From the NCBI GenBank assembly GCA_013397455.1, contig VYZB01000329.1, forward strand, positions 52,381 to 116,380: a DNA stretch of 64,000 nt. Reading direction: 5' to 3'. This DNA is from Crotophaga sulcirostris (Eukaryota; Chordata; Aves; Cuculiformes; Crotophagidae). This document shows, in pieces, positions 1 to 12,809 of the stretch. The position numbers and the translations under genes are program-made. The stretch's first letter is position 1. Each line of letters begins with the position of its first letter. The notes below the pieces were generated by a model. It was not told the DNA's origin, ran no database searches, and worked only from the letters and a program-made list of their open reading frames with translations.

Positions 1-2040
1 AGAGCAAACCAGGACCACGAAATGATGAATATATCCAAAATCTTACTTAATAATATCTTCAGGTAGCCTCTTAACACTACAGCAGAGTTAAAGACATACT
101 TTCAGGAGTTTTACTCTGATCCCAAATAATTCCTCTGGATCATAAATGCTAGTAGGAGAATACTTTCTTCATTATCACTGTTAAAATGACCTGACTTGGT
201 ACTGGTGGACTTTCAATGTCCAAGAGAGTTTTTATTGCACAAAACCACTTCACTGTCTCTCAATATTCAATGTTGCTTTTCAATGAGTAGAAATAGTCTG
301 TTGCCCATGAGATTCCAGAGTGTTAAATCTTAGATCAAACATCAAATGTAAAAGAAAATCTCACTATGCACATATAAAAACCCTCAACTCCAAAAACCTT
401 TTAGCATTCTTGTTGTTCAAAGAGCTGAACAAAATTCGTTTACATATGGTTTACTCCTGACCTAAAAGAGAAACCCAGTTTAGGTTAGAAATTAATTCAC
501 TGAGCAAAATTTCTGAAAGGAATGTATGCAAAAAAGGACATTTTATTTTAGTAGAACTCCCTGAATTCTGTTGAACTGATTAATAATACTAGTATTTCCA
601 GCAAATCTGAAAACCAGCAACAGCAAAATTTAAAGTAGCAGAAACTGCCTTTCACTTATAATGGAAAGTTACAGTTTGTGATCAGAAACTATTTTATTGC
701 AGTGAGAATTTGCATTTTGTTCAAGAAGGTATAGATTGGGGGAAAAAAAACACTAAGAAAAAAATGTGAATTCAAATCAGACAAAATAAAAAATAAGCAA
801 ATGAAGGACTCGGCAATCATATTCCAGCTTAAGTTTAGTTCTTGTTAGAAAAAACAATCTGTTGAGAATTTCACTCAGCGTATAAAAGCTATCCTCAATG
901 TCTGGAGTTGATAACATGCTGTGTCTCATGGTACTGTTTCACCAACGATTTCACTCCTAGTCTTGTTTGCATAGAAGTGTGCCACAGAAGTCCTAGAGCC
1001 AATCAAGCTATAAATAATGTGCACATGACTTAACAGTGAAGGCAGTTAAACATTTGAAAAAATCTGCAAATATAATCAAATCTCCATCACTAGGAGACTT
1101 TCCATCAGAACTGGGTGGCTACAAGTTACAGGCTAAAACAAACTGAAGTTGTCGAAAAAGTAATGTAGAGTCAAAATTCCCTGTGGCCTTAAAAGTCTTG
1201 AATCTTTCCATTAGTAATCATCAAGATGTGCTTCATCAGTCAAGAGCAGTTTAGTAGTGGAATAGAGAAACAGAAATCATCAGCTTTCGTTTTGCACTTT
1301 TCTTTTGCATTTACATGGACAAATTTGAATCTTATAGGGCTGCAGAGCAGCATATATCAAGCAGATACTTAAACAATGCAGTTTAATTTAATTTGTTGAT
1401 CTCTGTCATCCAGTATCGTGAAATACTCTGCAGTTGTCAAGGTTAGAACAAACCCCAGAGTGTCAGTAACAGTTTACAAAATTTATTAAAACCAAACAAA
1501 CAATTCTCAAAATATTTGGAATCACACAATAGCACATGTTGTTAGTCCTCTCTCACAGTGTAACTTGATCAGAATTTCTTCCTTCTTTGGGCTGCTTTTT
1601 TGCACTTGTTCAGATTTCTTAAAACTTATTGTCAACTGTTTATAGCAGAATTTAGATATTTTGCTCTCAGAATAAGGAACCTCAACTGGATTCTCTTTTC
1701 TTGCTTTGTAGTTAAACCATTCTTTTGTTTTCCTCCATACCTATATCTTTTACATCTCTTGGAACAGTTCACAATACGATTTTGATGATTCTAGTGCTAC
1801 TTCAGTGAGTTTCAGCAATATTTCTAAGATGCTGTTTTTAGAAGATGTAAATAAAATTCTACTTTAACAAGTTACCTTGCAGTATGTAAGAGAGAACCAA
1901 ACTGGATGAAAAAGTTTAGTCGTCATTTAATCTATGTTCCACCCAGTTTTGGTGGGTAGAACCCAGGTTCTACCTGCATTTATGTCAGCCTGTGGATTTG
2001 ACAGGCAATCCCTTTTTAGGCAATTGTAAGCAATTTCTTA
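1..2040. other. Unique noncoding DNA, no gene seen
   Basis: AT-rich, CpG-poor sequence without a recognisable gene, transposon or long tandem repeat. Short A and T runs occur. The only open frame of note is a 61-codon one near 1600-1785, with a hydrophobic, low-complexity translation typical of T-rich chance frames. Several AATAAA-like hexamers are present on either strand, but nothing links them to a transcript, so a 3' UTR cannot be claimed. Confidence 0.6.
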
Positions 2041-2990
2041 ACACTTTAGTTGTATGTCCCAGCTGGTAAAAAATACAACAAATCAGTTCTTAATTCATGA
2101 AGAATTGTTTTCTATTTCTCCTTGGTATAATTTTTTCAGGGTTAACATTTTTCTTCACTATCAACTTACTAATAAAAACTGGGCACCTTTATCCAGTGGT
2201 GTCAGCCAACTGCAAGTGGAGCCTGAGATATCTAAATAAGACATCACTGTTTTTACTGATATGTCAGCCAACATCTTCTCTTGCTCAACTTTCTCCTGCT
2301 AGCTACAAAAGGCCAAAAAATCCAAATACAACAGGTTCCCACCCCTATTTTTAGCATTAACTGGTATTGTCCAGATTACTTAGAAGCCAAAGTTGGTCAT
2401 CAAAGAATGACCTTAGATATTGCATTCTCTGAGCTACACCATCAAACTGCACAAACACAGCTCTGGTGTTGTTTCTTTCTTGACTCCAATTTCTGTGTCA
2501 GTGGTAAAGAATATTTTCACAGTCAAATACACTTGACTTCTGCACTGTACAGTAAATTAGAGATCCTATTGTTCAAAATGTCTCCTACAAAGATATCTTT
2601 AAATACTTTTGATGCCATATGTTTTAAAACTCTGACTTCTTTTTGATAAGTCCAGATCCCTTCTCTAATAGCATTTCCAAATGTCCCCGCTGGTTATCTC
2701 TTTGTTATAGTTCTAACAAAGAAATAACATTGGACATTAACTGGGCTAGAGAGATGTTTGAAAATTTAACATCCCTTTCTGTAAAAGACAATGCATGGGG
2801 ATTTCTACTACTCCATCCATCTTTCTCTTCCCCCCGGGTGGCTGGGAAGGACCATCCCATCTTGGCTCTGACCCTCCACTCCTGCTACTGTTGTTGATAT
2901 TGCTGCTGACTCTGTTGTCATGATTGATGTCTTGCTGACAGGCACATAAATCATGTCTGTTCATAATGGTTAACGTTGGTATTTGCATGT
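2041..2990. other. Stretch with several overlapping small open frames, unassigned
   Basis: Four plus-strand open frames of 61 to 121 codons overlap or abut here (2054-2239, 2097-2354, 2281-2646, 2643-2897), and one minus-strand frame of 80 codons overlaps their end. The longest (2281-2646) has no domain, signal peptide or family motif that I recognise. The frames change without splice signals between them, so they do not join into one protein. It could be an old decayed insertion or simply a stop-poor stretch; I favour chance. Confidence 0.35.
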
Positions 2991-3411
2991 ATTAGGCGTG
3001 TTTTTGCTCTAAAACACTTAGCACCATGTGTGTTGCATTCATTCTACTACCTCAGGGTTTTGGAGGGAAGGGGAGTTTGCCGTTTATAGATGTTTTAGTT
3101 TGGGACGTGGGGAGAGCAGAGACCACTGTTAAAACTCATCCAGATGAAAAGGGATGAACTTTGCAGCTGCAGCACAATTCACTCAGACTACAGGGCCCTA
3201 CAGGATACAGTGTCTGGCCGACAGCATATCAGCAGCTGCAAACAAAGATGTATCCGCAGTATCACTGGGTTTTGAACCATACACTGGGGTATGAGTGTGA
3301 AAGAAGGATGTTCCTTAGCCCCAAAGGCTTTTAATGTTTTACACAGCCTTTCATGGACACCTGACCTTTTACAGATAATTTTTGAAGAAGATGCAATTCA
3401 GATTTCATATA
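2991..3411. other. Unique noncoding DNA
   Basis: No gene or repeat recognised. The base composition is slightly more balanced than the flanks, with a short G-rich run near 3062-3075. No open frame above 60 codons starts here. Confidence 0.5.
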
Positions 3412-3454
3412 TTTTACCAGTATAAACTCTTTTGCCAGTATAAACTCTTTTACC
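3412..3454. repeat. 18-bp tandem duplication
   Basis: Two adjacent 18-bp units (3412-3429 and 3430-3447) differ at one base only, ACCAG against GCCAG near the start of each unit. A third partial unit of 7 bp follows (3448-3454). The near identity suggests a recent slippage or duplication event. It is not part of a longer satellite and has no obvious function. Confidence 0.85.
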
Positions 3455-3515
3455 TTCTATTGACCTGAATCAACCAAGAAACTGTTCTTATTATTTCATA
3501 ATATAATTATCAGTC

Positions 3516-3980
3516 ATGGATCCTATGTTTCTTTCCTCTCCAGAAGTTCTCTCAAGGGAACAATTTGTCCCAGAATTTGGCAGCCTGGACAGCTTACACT
3601 TTATACGAATCCTCCTGATGAGAATGAAGTTTTGGCAGCTGATGGAATCACAGAGGTATGTGAAAGTCAAGACTGAAGAAAATCCAGGCTCAAACCTCCA
3701 AATCTGCAGAGAGATTGTCCCTTTGGGTATCTCCAGTTCTTTGATAGTCCAGGTCATGGAGGCAGCCTGTGACTCTCCCTGTGCAGTTGAAGAAAAGAAA
3801 GTTAATGACATGAATAATTTTCTTCCTTGTAGACAAGGTTGTTTAATTTTTTGTTTCTTTATTTTTGTTTTTTCCTTTGTTTGTTTTGGTTTTTTCTCAA
3901 AACTAGAATTGGAGAGCAGATATCCTACCTGGGATTATCCATTTGTAATTATAGTAATTGGCTTTACTTTTTACTACTAA
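3516..3980 (+). other. Longest open frame of the window, probably not a gene
   Basis: A 154-codon open frame with an ATG start. The first 110 or so residues are unremarkable. The last 40 are rich in F, V, I and C because they translate a T-rich tract around 3840-3900, which gives a fake membrane-like segment. No family motif is recognised. A 106-codon frame on the minus strand (3491-3811) lies almost wholly inside it. In 64 kb of AT-rich DNA one frame of this length is expected by chance. There is no promoter, splice or polyadenylation context to support expression. Coding status is unlikely but is best tested by alignment to other birds. Confidence 0.2.
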
Positions 3981-6900
3981 ATTGTTAGCATATTCTCTGA
4001 CATTGTTTTGGCCCAGGCCAACTTGCACTGTTTCAAAAGACACTCTGTACAGATGGCAGTTTGCCACAGACCAGATAGATGTCGTATTTACAAGATCACT
4101 TTGCATGATGTAGTTTTTAACTTCCCTTTAGACAATGTTAAGGAATCTGCTTTTCTTCCAGCAGCCATCTTAGTATTAAAAGAAAAAAAATATTGTAATG
4201 CAGTAAAACATTTCATAATGGACCCCAATGGGGTCTAAGTGGGCATTGTTCAAATGAACTTTACAGCAGATGCTGTGAAAGTGGCCCAAAAGAGGCATAT
4301 GAATTTTAAAAAAATAGAGAATAATTTTGTGGATATTTACATTCTATAGAGAGAATTTTTTTTCAGAAGGTTGAATTTTTCTAAGCCATTTTGTAAACAT
4401 AATCATTGCTCTGTGTTGTTTTTCCATTAATGGGCGACATTACGGAGACAAATATTCATCAGAAGTCCTCATGATGAAATAGGTCCTTGTCCTCTACCCC
4501 TGGGAGTTGAACCTTTGTTCAATAGATAGCAGTTATTCTTGTAAATGTCAGTGCTGATTAATTAAGGGCCTTGCCTGAACATGCCTATTGAAGCAAAACA
4601 GTCATTTATTTCAGAGGAAATTTTGCTTCATCAAAACAAAATGCTCAAATTTTATATAGTTAAGACGAGCGCTGGACTTAGAAAATACTAACTTCTGAAG
4701 TAATGAAGGGCCATCATCTTAAAAAATCTTTCCCAGGCTAAAATGGCACATGAAGCATAACTTCAGAGCCCAAGACGATGGATATTTGGTCAGGCTCATT
4801 TAGATAAAATGCATTGCTATTTCCCAGAAATTTTACAGGCTATCAATCAAGAGTGTTTTGCTAGTGAACATGAAAGTTTTCATATTAAGTGGCAACTAAG
4901 GAACAGGAAATTATCTTGGGCAGGTGAGACAAAGAAGTGGGAAACTTACAGTGTGAATTCTTTCTTAACAAAGACATTATTGGAAGAAAACCAGAGGTTG
5001 TTTAAAAAGAGAGAGAGAGAGTGGGAAAATGAAGAAATATTATGAAATTTTCAGCTAAATATGCTTGCAATCATATGCTTCTTAAAAATAATGCAGTTGT
5101 TTTGATTGCAATAGTAATCTGAGAGCCACAGTAAAGGTGCCTGTCTTTTTTTTTGCTATGCAAATTCTGAGAGTTTCTTGTTCTACAAGTTCTATAAAGA
5201 TCCCAAGGAGTAAATTTTATATGTGTACTCCTCTGATCAACTATGGCATAGTAATTTTTAGACACTGGTCCTCCATCAGGATGAGACTTCCTGGCACATA
5301 TTTTCTTTAAATCTGAGCACTATGAAAGAAAATATTTTATTTGGTAATATTTTAAGTTTATTTCTATTTCCTGAAAGCATTTGGACACTTATCCTTACAT
5401 AAAATATTCCTACAGAGGTGTAGAATATTTTAAGACACCTCAGAAACATTCTTCCCTGGATTTGCCAATAGCATAAGGATTCAGCAGATGGCAGGATGTG
5501 GCCACTTCAAGCCAGCCAAGAATCTTGGCCTCCACCTCTTTTCTGAGCATGTGTAACCAAGCTGTCTGTCTGTCAGACAGTGGGAGAGAGACCAGTGTGG
5601 GAACTACATGTTCTATTGGAAAGCTTTTTAATGAATATCACTGTCATAATTAAGAAATTATCTTCATGCATTTAAACAGAGGCCCCACTTATGTGCTGTA
5701 TGAAATTCTTACTTTGCATCTCTGGAAATCATAGAATATTTCTTTGCATTGGCTAAGAACCCACAACTTAGCACATGCATTATAGTAAGTATGAAAGGAT
5801 TTTTTTTATGATCCATTAAGATTAAGAAGTACATGCAACCATTGCCAACAAGCACACCATCTAATCAATCTTGCATTCCATTATTCTGTTTAATACTATT
5901 TTTGATGGGAAAATTCCACTGGGTGGGCCATCATCCCTTTTATAAATTAAGGAATAAAATAAACAAACAAATAACCCGCCCGCAATCCAGATTCATTCTA
6001 AGACTCAGAAGGTTCTCATATATTAAATGACTGCATCCCAAACTAACATCTATTTTGTATTTGAGTTCAAGTGATTTCAATGAAAATTAATGGCAGTTGT
6101 GCACATTTGGGAAAGGAAGGATAGACCCCGAAATACAACACTATTGCCTGTCTGTGATGGATTTGGAAGGCTTGCAACACAGCTTCCTATCAGGGGAGAA
6201 ATCAGTGATACAGAATGTCTTAGAATCATTTATTTATACTGTGTACAATAGTCACTGAACACAGGCAGTCATAGACTACATGCAGGCAAAACCTATTTTA
6301 GAAGTCTTAACCCAAAAGCTTCTTTCCAGTTGTCAGGAAATAATTCTCACCAAGAATTGAATCTAATCAAAGAGTGCAAGACAGGTTGAACTCTCTGGTT
6401 GTTTATAAAAGCTCCCCCATAAACGCGAATCTCCAAAAACTAACAGTACAACATTCCTTGAAAGTGCATATATTCCTCCTAGACTAAGAAAAGGAATGTG
6501 TAAGATTATATTTAACATGACCACCTGGTGACTCCTACCATAACAAAAGAAAGTTAATATTTTCAAAAGTGCTTAAGACTCAAAAGGTGCTTAGTGGAAG
6601 TAAGTTTTATGTTCCATAAAGTTTTAAACACCCAAGTCCACACACAAAGAGTGGCCAGTATGCAGCCCCTTGGTGCAGTGCAGTGCTCTTGGCCTGGGTA
6701 TCCTTCAGGCACAGTGGTGTTGTTCTGACCAAATCCAGCCATCTGCATTGCAGAAATCTGTATCTGAGCTCACCACTGGCACTCCCTTTTTCATTCATGG
6801 AAGGAACAGTCATTTCTAGAGCGACAGTCATCTCCTCCTGAAGTAAATGTGTGAGCTAGGTCACATACGACTTTATCGACAGTAAGGCGATCTGGTGAAG

Positions 6901-9864
6901 GAGTCTGGCTGAGCCATCGATTTCTGTATCACAGAGGTCTACACTTGGGTGAGATGAATGCTGTTGCTTATGTTTTGTTGGTTTTCACACAGACAACTAG
7001 CCCAGTTTTGACAGTAGTGGGTGGCTTGTCACCTAACTTGTGCTTGGACTCAAGTGAGATCTGAAAGCAAGCTGTGTCTTCTCTTAAATCCATTGAGATG
7101 TACAACGATGAAGGCCTCTCAGAGATCACAAACATGGTCCAACAAGTGAAAGATCTTAACAAAATGTCACTGTGGCTTTTTTCTTTCAAAATCATGGGCA
7201 AGGTCTCCCACTGTGTATATGACCATAACTGTGTGCCCCTGGTAGAGGGGGCAATGGTTTCTCCACCCTGTGGGGTTCTGGAATAGAATTTCCCACCTTC
7301 TCCAGGAGTATCCTAGCCCTGTTCACAGAAGAAAGGGGAGAACAGACTCTGTCCCTCTTGCTGGAGGTGCTCTGTCAGGCCAAAAGAATAAAATATAGAT
7401 CCAGAAAGAGAGAGAAGATGGGACTCTGACATTTGATTGTTAGCGATTAAGGACTTTGGCTATAGAATAAGGGAGAATTGGGTGAACTGGATTAAAGACA
7501 GTTCTCTGAGAACAGTTTTACTGCTTGGCATGAGATAGATCTTGGATAAAGTATGAAATGCAAACCAAATAAAAGATATGTCTCACAGGAGAGAAAAGTA
7601 TTTCACTTGACTAAAGGAAACCATGTAATATTGTAGTTTCCCAGTCCGTGGTGTTTTTAACATAATCTGTGGGTGACTTGCTTTTTGGGTAGCATAATGT
7701 TACAGAAGACCATCTTTTCTGAAAGTGTAAAAACACAGTAAGTCAACACCAAATAAGCCCAAAGCAGTTTAGGTATTTAACTGACTCTACGTTTATACAG
7801 CAAGGATGAGATTGCTGTGAACACAGCCTACATAGCTGTGAAATCTTTGCATGTGTCCTTTGAATTTCAAGAGCAGAAAGTAGGATTCAAGTTTATTAAA
7901 GCTGATAAGGGAGGTGGAAGATTTTGCAGGAGTGTGCTTGAGCTTGCTCACATCTCCCAGACTTCCTTCAGTTAACTTTCCTGTGCATCTTCAAATCCCA
8001 GAGGCTTTGGAGCTCAATCCTTAGACTGTAGTAAAGTATTTAAGCAAATATTTTAATAGCTTTTCAACTCTTGCTCAAACACATGCAGTGCTCAGTGGCA
8101 GTTCAAGGGTTAACAAAAGCACACAAACATAATTTACTATGAGTTTATCCTTCATGTGTAGAATGAAGACATTTTCAGTAATACGTTAGCCATTTTGCAG
8201 CTCATACAATATAAAAAAGAGCAGTTTAGGTGCCATATGAATTATGAAAACACTGGATTTCTTTGCTGTTTTGCACTGGAGGATCTCAGTTCACTTTCTG
8301 TCAGGAAGAACAACATTCTCAGAAATGTCCCTTCATGTTAGGACTTATTTTACTCCACACCTGGAGTCTGCACAGCTCTGATTTTCACAGCAAAAGAGAC
8401 TTTTATATTCTCCCTGGACATTTAGCTCTTTTTTTCTGGAAGAAAAGAGTCCTATTCATCTGAAAAACTGGCATCCAGAAGTGATAGTATTCAAAATCTA
8501 AGGAAAATTCATATTGCTATTATGTTAGTAATCAGATCATTAAAACCCTCATGACTGTTACATGAATTTCAGTGAGCACTGAAATGCTGCACAACAGTTT
8601 CTGGAAGGAATTTTAAAAGTATGCATATGGGAATGCAACTGCTTGGGGAATAAGGCACAGTGTTACGACCTAAGTTTGAATTTGTTCTGGACAGAAGGCT
8701 AAGTGTTACAAAATTCACTTTGGTGACTTTCTCTCGTCTATCTTCGTGAGAGTAGTCACTTCATCAAGATCTAACTGCACATGATTAGTGCAGTAAATGG
8801 AAAGGTTCTACAAAAGTGGGAGATGTAGGTGAACCTCAAAAGCATGAAGGGTCATGTGGGTTATTTAAATGCCTTTACTCTCTGCTAGGGTGTGGCATCT
8901 CATGAGAGCATTCTTACAAGGTGTCAGATCAGATAGAAATAAATGTACAGGCAGCTAATCTTGAAATTTCTCAGAAATTCTACTTTCAGATACTTTTCTT
9001 TTAATTCTGGAACTTTAGGAAAGATTATGTTTTGCATTTAGGGCTCTAGATAAAAGTTCAGATGTGTTCTTATTTCATCCAATTTGGGTTGATCACCCAC
9101 TAAATGGATGTTGATTACTTCATTTTCTATAGGCATTGGTAGTAACAAAACATTCCTATTTGCTAGTTCTCTCTGATGGAGATATTCCCAAACTAAAAGG
9201 CAGATGTAATTTTGATGTAGCTTAAATATGTACAACTCTTATGTTGTCTCAATAGATCAAACCCAGAGCTCTAGCTTAAAAGAAGCCTCAAGCTTGAGAT
9301 AAATGTGAGCAGATATTCAGATTCAGTTTTACTCACTGTTAAATCATTGTTTTAACTTTAAGTTATAGCTTAAAAATCCAGTAGTTTTTTATTTCATGTG
9401 AATAAAAGCTGTTTTGTTTTGTTACAATGTCTTAAGTATGTCACACCTTTGTCAAATGCAAACCCCTAAGTGGTTTATATTTACTCTGTAAAGTTTATCC
9501 CCTACAAATTGTCTATGTTCACCTCTGTTACTGGCAGAAACTTTACTAGTAAACCAAGGACCAAAACTCTCAGACAGCTGAAACAAAGCATTTTTAAATG
9601 AAATTCCAATTTATTATTCCACTACCTTTATACTGGAACAAGATGGCAAAACTAAGGCAAGTAAAAATCATGTAATGATTTTGTTTAATTTCCTTGGCAG
9701 TAGCAATGAAAGTTCTAGACTGAAATGATATTGTATGACATCTGAAGAAACAGTCTGGCTAAATAGAGTCTTTTCCTTCTCTTTTGGCTGTCTGGATCAA
9801 TTCTTTGATGAGTTCACTAACAAAGAACAAGACTGATTGTAATCTCCACTGTGCTAATTTTACA
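3981..9864. other. Long unique noncoding stretch
   Basis: About 5.9 kb without a gene or recognised transposon. It holds short simple sequence only: an AG run near 5008-5022 and a 7-bp inverted repeat with a single-base spacer at 5566-5580. Open frames here are all under 80 codons, scattered over both strands and without family resemblance. No CR1 or LTR sequence was recognised. Confidence 0.55.
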
Positions 9865-9950
9865 AGAGTGCAGTTTTACTGACTTTAGTTACTTTAATTC
9901 TGATTTACACCACTGTAAGCAAGATTACTGAGGAACTGAGGAAATCAGTC
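9865..9950. repeat. Remnant of an old amniote interspersed repeat
   Basis: The stretch carries the pattern GACTTTAGTTACTTTAATTC followed by TGATTTACACCACTGTAAG. This resembles a widespread old amniote repeat in which a GACTTCA-type block precedes a GATTTACACC block. The copy is heavily mutated and its edges cannot be set by eye. The assignment is from memory of the consensus pattern; a RepeatMasker run with an amniote library would settle it. Confidence 0.35.
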
Positions 9951-10504
9951 CTTGTTGGTATAAATAGATGCAATTTTTATGAGATCACAATCATGTACCT
10001 GTAAACAAAGAGAGAAATAAAATCTTCTAATTACTTCTAATCTCAGAATTACTGTTTACACTGCCTATTTAAATAAGTAAGTTTAAGTATAATTCCGTAA
10101 ATAATAAATGTGCATTCCAGGGTCTTTGCCAGGAGGAGTATACTTAGCACAAGGAAGGAATGTTGAGGTCCACCTGTAAAATTATTTGTCCCTATAAGCA
10201 ACAACAGGCATATGTTCTACATCACATTTGAGCCCAGTCTCTGTGGCCCAGAACCAAAGTAAACACATTTTTCTGATGTAATTGTTGATTCTAGTTGAAT
10301 TAGAGCAATGCAGTCATAGCTGTGAGAAACATTTTATTTGGACCAGCTCTCAACCAGAGCTCAGAGAGGTTGCCTACCTGGCAAACCAGCAACAGTAGCT
10401 TGTTTTCACAAAGTTCTCCAAGTTTTGTACTCAAAGGAGCATATGAAAACATTTTAAAGCATGGATTGTGGTCCTTCTCCAACTGACACTTAAGTAAATC
10501 AGAA
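9951..10504. other. Unique noncoding DNA
   Basis: No gene, transposon or tandem repeat recognised. A 60-codon minus-strand open frame (10300-10482) has no recognisable similarity. Confidence 0.5.
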
Positions 10505-10800
10505 GTAACTACAACGGAGTCAAACGTGGCCCTCCTGGTCTATATGAGATGGGCTTTATGTTCCACTCCCTTGCTGTTTTCCACTCTGACGTACTTAGCG
10601 CTCAGAGGAACATACTCATATACTGTTTGGCGACACACACCACAGTTTCTTCTCCTCCCTTCATTTCTCTAGCACAAGTGCTGGCCACCAGACGAATGCG
10701 TAGCTGTAGTATCAATAATTGGAGCTCACTACCTGAATTTTTCGCCGAAAACGCCTGCATTGCACTAACTGCTCCTTTGAAACGATGTCGCTACTTTCAC
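10505..10800. promoter_or_regulatory. CpG-retaining patch, candidate regulatory element
   Basis: I count about 12 CpG dinucleotides in this stretch, five of them within 10743-10791, while the surrounding DNA has roughly one per 100 bases or fewer. A TGACGTA core like a CREB/ATF site lies near 10588. An 85-codon plus-strand frame (10549-10806) spans the patch but matches no family I know. It is too short and not GC-rich enough for a classical CpG island. The patch could be a hypomethylated enhancer, a minor promoter, an exon or a relatively recent insertion. The sequence alone does not decide. Confidence 0.35.
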
Positions 10801-11526
10801 TCTTAACTGTCCTGATTCACATGCTTAAAAAAGAGAGGGAAAGTAAGAGAACAATATTCTTTTTCACGCACCACAGCAGTAGCAAGTGCTTGATAAACAA
10901 TACATTTCTGAAGAAAAAAGGGTAAACTCACAATATAGCAAAATTCTTTTCAAAGCTTTAAAAACTCAGTATGTGCTTCTAGGTCTACTGAAGTCATCAA
11001 AGATCTCCTTTTTGACTTTGAGAGGCTCAGGGTTTCACTAAGTTTTAGAAGGGATGAAACCCCACATGCGTCTGTAGATAAATGTATTAAATAATAAGGC
11101 AGCCACAGGTAAGCAACTAAGGTTGGGAGACATGAGAGTAAATACATAGAAATAGTAGTTGACCAAAACTATTTGCAAAACTGAGGCACTATTTTGCACG
11201 TATTTTCAGGTGTGAAAGGGATTCCACATTTGATTTATTTTAGATTTTTGTGGATTTTCAATATGGAATTTCCAACTTTCTATTCTTAAATTTTATCATT
11301 TTGGAAAAAAAAAATTCGTTATTAAGGGGCAATCAAAAGTCAAGGAAAAGTTTTCCAAATCAACTTTTTTTACCTGATTCTTGGAAAGGTTTCATTTTGT
11401 GATTTTCTAATATGTATTATTCCTATTCTTTCCTTCCCACTTTCACTGACAGTGTGTGTGCACACGGAGAGGAATTATTTAATGCAGTATATCTTGTTCA
11501 GTATTCCTATGCAATTTGTGGAAAGT
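10801..11526. other. Unique noncoding DNA
   Basis: AT-rich sequence with A and T runs near 11300. No gene or repeat recognised up to the CR1 fragment that begins at 11527. A short GTGTGTGCACAC palindrome lies near 11454. Confidence 0.5.
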
Positions 11527-12098
11527 CATAGAATCCTAGAATTGTTAAGGTTGGAAAAGACCTCTGAGATCATTCAGTCCAACTGTCAGTCCAACTCCAC
11601 CATATCTGCTAAACTATGTTACAAAGTGCCACAGCTGCACAATTTTCTAACAACTCCAGGGACAGTGACTCTACTACTTCTCTGGGGAGCCTGTTCCAAT
11701 GCTTCATCACTCTTTCGGTAAAGAATTTATCCAACCTAAACCTCCCCTGATGCAACTTGAGGCCATTTCCCCTCATCCTGTCACTTGAGAGAAGAGACCA
11801 ACACCCACCATGCTAAAACCTCCTTTCAAGTAGCTGTAGAGACCAATAAGGTCTTCCCTCAGTCTCCTCTTCTCCAGACTAAATAACGCCAGTTCCCTTA
11901 CCTGCTCCTAATAAGACTTGTGCTCCAGACCCTTCACCAGCTTCATTGTCCTTCCCTAGACACACTCCAGCACCTCAGTGTCTTTCTTGTAGTGAAGATC
12001 TCAAAACTGAACACAGTATTCAATATGCGGCCTCGCCAGTGCTGAGTAGAGGGGGACAATCACTTCCCTGTTCCTACTGGCCTTACTATTTCTGATAC
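11527..12098 (-). mobile_element. CR1 LINE 3' fragment, minus strand
   Basis: The lower-coordinate edge starts with CATAGAAT and CCTAGAAT, the reverse complement of the 8-bp CR1 tail units. It continues with the typical CR1 end (GGTTGGAAAAGACCTC, then GATCATTCAGTCCAACTG). Near 12001-12090 the minus strand reads [21 protein letters not shown] in part, the conserved C-terminal reverse-transcriptase peptide of CR1 ORF2. The homology stops inside that block at about 12098, so the insert is 5'-truncated, as is usual for CR1. Stops and frameshifts make it inactive. Confidence 0.93.
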
Positions 12099-12809
12099 AT
12101 AAATGATATTTCTTCCTTTTCTTCCTTTTTATTTTTGTGCATATATACAAATAACTAATGCTTAAAGCTATTTTTCTTCTGTCTCCTATTGCGTTGCACA
12201 GGTGGTTCATTCATTGAAAACACCTTCTGCTGTTCCAGATACATTATTGTACAAACAAACAATGGAAACCTCTGTCTTGGCAACTGAAAAAAAAGATCCC
12301 AGCCATTGAATTTGCAAAGTTTCTCCAGCTTTACTCACTCTCTTCAATTAAATCCTTCTGTGAATCAAAAAGAATTAGCTATAAGCCATTTTAAACAAAC
12401 GATGTACATCTGGAAAGAGATTACCTAAGCACAAATGTACAACAGAAATCTGGGAGTTACAAAATGATAATCTCTCTGCATTCTTAAATGTCTTAAGCCA
12501 AAATGCTTAGCTTGTATTGTAAGTTTTCTTATTGGGCATCTTTCATCTAAATTCTTTCATAAAATGAACTCATTCAGTACCTAAAGGGAAATCTGGTTCT
12601 AGATGTTTAACTGGACTGAGCAACCTGTTAGTTTTCTTACTATGAGCCATGCTGTTGTTCACTAGTGTAGAAGTGACATTAGTTAGTGTCAATCAGTCTT
12701 TGTATTTGTAATGTCTCTTCTAGACATTCATTTCTTGCAGGTTTTTCGCTCAACTGATAAAGGTTACTTCTGCACGGAACATGAGATTTCAGTATTACAT
12801 TTAACCTGG
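12099..12809. other. Unique noncoding DNA between two CR1 fragments
   Basis: AT-rich sequence with no recognised gene or repeat. It separates two CR1 fragments of opposite orientation, so they are independent insertions and not one broken element. Confidence 0.5.
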
